From positions 24,954 to 88,953 of the forward strand of contig DATGQD010000026.1 of NCBI GenBank assembly GCA_035304385.1: a stretch of 64,000 nt of DNA, written 5' to 3'. The position numbers were made by a program, and so were the translations under genes. The first letter of the stretch is position 1, and every line of letters starts with the position of its first letter. The notes beneath the pieces were generated by a model that was not told the DNA's origin, did no database searches, and saw only the letters and a program-made list of their open reading frames with translations. This stretch comes from ZC4RG29 sp035304385 (GTDB lineage: Bacteria; Bacteroidota; Bacteroidia; Cytophagales; Cyclobacteriaceae). Positions 62,561 to 64,000 of the stretch are shown piece after piece.

Positions 62561-63187
62561 ATGAGTATCCGCAAGGAGAAGGCCGCCCGACTGAAAATTC
62601 AGATACTGGAGAACACGCTCAAACTCATCGGGAGGAAGTCGTTCGCCGACTTGTATGTCGATGAGATATGTGCGCGGGTGAAGATCTCGAAGGTGACCTT
62701 GTTCAAGTATTTTCCCAGGAAGGAAGACTTGCTGTTATACTATCACCGGCTCTGGTGTCTTGCGCGAACGGTGGAACTGCATGACAAGAAGAAAGAGGGA
62801 TTGCAAGGCATCTATTTTGTGTTCGACCGGATCAGTGAGGAGTTCGAGCACCACCCGGGCATGTTGCTTGGACTAATCGGTTATCTTACCGATTCCCGCA
62901 GGCCACCTAAGCCATACCCGGTTAAGCGCGAGGAAAAGAAGCTGTTGTATCCGAATGTTCAGGATGTCCAGGCTTTGGAAATACTTTCCGTCAGTCAGAT
63001 GCTGGAGCGGTTTACGCTTGAGGCGATCATGAAGCGGGAGATCACGCGCAGCAGCTCAACGGCAGACATCACCCATTCGCTGATCACGATGTTGTACGGG
63101 TCTGTCGTGGTAAGCCATATGAACCAGCAGGCCGGCAAGCCTTTCTTCCGCCGTAACCTCGACAGCGTGCTGCGTAGTCTGCTGTAA
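62561..63187 (+). CDS. TetR/AcrR-family regulator
   Basis: 208 residues. The N-terminal helix-turn-helix is visible (ARVKISKVTLFKYFPRKEDLLLYY). The ligand domain is not assignable. No obvious divergent operon to regulate; it stands downstream of the OmpA gene and is convergent with a small lipoprotein gene. Confidence 0.88.
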   Translation: MSIRKEKAARLKIQILENTLKLIGRKSFADLYVDEICARVKISKVTLFKYFPRKEDLLLYYHRLWCLARTVELHDKKKEGLQGIYFVFDRISEEFEHHPGMLLGLIGYLTDSRRPPKPYPVKREEKKLLYPNVQDVQALEILSVSQMLERFTLEAIMKREITRSSSTADITHSLITMLYGSVVVSHMNQQAGKPFFRRNLDSVLRSLL

Positions 63188-63199
63188 TGGGGGGTGAAG

Positions 63200-63370
63200 T
63201 CAGTTCTTCATCCGGACGACTTTCGTTCTCTTTTTCTTTTTGTCCTTTTTCTTGTCGAACCAGGTGCGATGGTATTTGGGCTTGACGACGGCGGTGGTGC
63301 CGGCGGTTTTCTTACTACAGGAGGGAGATATCAGCAAGAGGAAGAGAATGTACAGGGCGAGTTTTCTCAT
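63200..63370 (-). CDS. 56-residue lysine-rich lipoprotein
   Basis: ATG 63370 to TGA 63200. MRKLALYILFLLLISPSC is a clean lipoprotein signal with C18; the mature 39 residues are strongly basic (FDKKKDKKKKRTKVVRMKN). A minus-strand -7 box TATTTTTG at 63391-63384 gives a leader of about 7 bases. A basic surface tail could bind peptidoglycan, LPS or nucleic acid. The plus-strand frame over the same bases (63194-63406) has no such logic. Confidence 0.75.
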   Translation of the reverse strand: MRKLALYILFLLLISPSCSKKTAGTTAVVKPKYHRTWFDKKKDKKKKRTKVVRMKN

Positions 63371-63383
63371 GCTATGGTAACGG

Positions 63384-63391
63384 CAAAAATA
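63384..63391 (-). promoter_or_regulatory. -7 box of the small lipoprotein gene
   Basis: TATTTTTG on the minus strand. It is inside the palindrome GCAAAAA-TACTAC-TTTTTGC (63383-63402) and between arms GCTATG (63371-63376) and CATAGC (63402-63407). Confidence 0.55.
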
Positions 63392-63518
63392 CTACTTTTT
63401 GCATAGCAGCGGTTTCCGAAGGATGGGAGGGAATGCCGGCGGTGGAAATTAAATAGGCCAATAATTTGCAGTTCCACGCGGGAGACCTAAATTTGCACAC
63501 CTTTTTAAGGTACTTTTC

Positions 63519-63592
63519 GGTCCGGTAGTTCAGCTGGTTAGAATGCCTGCCTGTCACGCAGGAGGTCGCGGGTTCGAGTCCCGTCCGGACCG
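63519..63592 (+). tRNA. tRNA-Asp (GTC)
   Basis: Cloverleaf with acceptor arms GGTCCGG (63519-63525) and CCGGACC (63585-63591), discriminator G, D arm from TAGTTCAGC, anticodon stem CCTGC/GCAGG with loop CTGTCAC and anticodon GTC at 63553-63555, and T arm GCGGG-TTCGAGT-CCCGT. No CCA is encoded. Confidence 0.97.
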
Positions 63593-63593
63593 C

Positions 63594-63652
63594 TGAAATC
63601 TTGAGTTTTAGATATTGGTGGTGGGATTCTAAAGGCTGAGGTCAAGATTTCA
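63594..63652. repeat. 11-bp inverted repeat downstream of tRNA-Asp
   Basis: TGAAATCTTGA (63594-63604) and TCAAGATTTCA (63642-63652) are perfect complements, 37 bases apart. No T-run, so termination is uncertain. The 334-bp stretch 63593-63926 otherwise shows only the accA promoter box. Confidence 0.6.
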
Positions 63653-63900
63653 ATCACTCCGATAAAGACAGGCAGAAAAGGACGCATAGCCAGCATTTGC
63701 CCTCTATCCCTTCCAGGAATGCGCAATAATCTCTTAAGCTAATATTCCGAACCTGCAAAAGGTACGAGCTCTGCCCCGGAAATTAAACGCTCACAAATTG
63801 TTAGCATAACTGCTGAATAAAGCAGTGATATTGAGTGCGTTGAAGATTTTCTGTTCCCCACGAATTCTGACGCGGAATTACCGAAATTACCCATTCCTTA

Positions 63901-63908
63901 TAACTTTG
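63901..63908 (+). promoter_or_regulatory. -7 box of accA
   Basis: TAACTTTG, full TAnnTTTG match, 19 bp before the ATG at 63927. Confidence 0.65.
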
Positions 63909-63926
63909 TGCGACTAAGAGGACGCT

Positions 63927-64000
63927 ATGCTGCTGGATTTCGAAAAACCCATCGCCGAACTGGAGGCCAAGCTGGACGACATGAAACGCATCGCCCAAAA
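63927..64000 (+). CDS. accA: Acetyl-CoA carboxylase carboxyltransferase alpha subunit (3' end outside window)
   Basis: Only the first 24 codons are inside. They read MLLDFEKPIAELEAKLDDMK, the typical AccA N-terminus that opens the carboxyltransferase alpha subunit, which transfers the carboxyl group from biotin to acetyl-CoA in fatty acid synthesis. The short leader follows a clear -7 box. Too little sequence to check catalytic residues. Confidence 0.82.
   Translation, partial: MLLDFEKPIAELEAKLDDMKRIAQ

Noticed and set aside
63194..63406. 70-residue plus-strand frame after the TetR gene
   Set aside because: The opposite strand has a coherent lipoprotein with its own promoter; the plus frame is glycine-rich noise.
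63538..63726. Open frame on the minus strand ending GPDGTRTRDLLRDRQAF
   Set aside because: It reads the reverse of the tRNA-Asp; this peptide is a well-known false translation of tRNA genes.

Overview
The window looks like a chromosomal segment of a free-living, GC-moderate Bacteroidota, most likely a Cytophagales-type bacterium. The evidence is type IX secretion C-terminal sorting domains (ends of the 3-1901 and 31157-33010 products), a TonB-receptor/DUF4249/MG2 operon, FucP-type and SGLT-type sugar transporters, a GH106-type rhamnosidase, and many start-proximal boxes matching the Bacteroidota -7 element TAnnTTTG with very short leaders. Almost every gene looks intact. No prophage, transposase, CRISPR array or rRNA was seen.

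Layout. 1-5.8 kb: two GH13 amylase-family genes, then a Tat-exported Gfo/Idh/MocA oxidoreductase with a DUF1080 protein. 5.9-7.0 kb: a glycosyltransferase on the minus strand. 7.1-25.0 kb: a continuous anaerobic/nitrogen-oxide region. It holds two multi-spanning membrane proteins (one NnrS-like), hemN, a cytochrome c, a clade II nos cluster (nosZ, membrane protein, nosL, nosD, nosF, nosY), a group III truncated haemoglobin, an OsmC-like protein, a 0.6 kb cluster of REP-like palindromes, two RIC/ScdA-type Fe-S repair proteins (one with a DUF2249 domain), an adenosylcobalamin-dependent ribonucleotide reductase, a Crp/Fnr regulator, a tandem universal stress protein and a phosphoribosyltransferase-like protein. 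25.1-28.3 kb: a Rnk/GreA-like factor and an NtrB/NtrC-type two-component pair. 28.3-31 kb: nadA-nadB. 31-35.5 kb: a T9SS cargo protein, a double-thioredoxin lipoprotein and an AI-2E-family permease. 35.5-42.3 kb: a secreted RraA-like protein, a FucP-type permease, a geranylgeranyl-reductase-like flavoprotein, L-rhamnose mutarotase and a large rhamnosidase. 42.3-49.5 kb: a four-gene TonB receptor operon. 49.5-54.4 kb: a Nudix-related regulator and SGLT-type symporter, divergent from galK-galE. 54.4-63.4 kb: a secreted PIG-L deacetylase, a 41-residue membrane peptide and a sodium:solute symporter, a three-copy tandem repeat, DUF2911, 3-methyladenine glycosylase, a PD40-OmpA protein, a TetR regulator and a 56-residue lipoprotein. 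63.5-64 kb: tRNA-Asp and the start of accA.

How the parts work together. The main result is an inferred local regulon. A dyad of the form TGAY-N4-RTCA (core TGA-N6-TCA) lies upstream of hemN, cytochrome c-nosZ, the OsmC gene, the DUF2249-RIC gene, the RIC-nrdJ-crp operon and the phosphoribosyltransferase-usp operon. In five of these six cases the dyad centre is exactly 29.5 bp from the first base of a TAnnTTTG-like -7 box; in the sixth it is 30.5 bp. That places it near -41.5, the class II Crp/Fnr activator position. Two more dyads precede the NnrS-like gene. The Crp/Fnr protein at 20139-20792 is the obvious candidate activator and would control its own operon. It lacks an FNR-type cysteine cluster, so NO or redox sensing through another cofactor is likely. 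The genes fit a life with N2O respiration, anaerobic haem and deoxynucleotide synthesis and nitrosative damage repair. No nitrite or NO reductase gene is in the window. All functional calls rest on reading the sequence and family knowledge; no database search was run.
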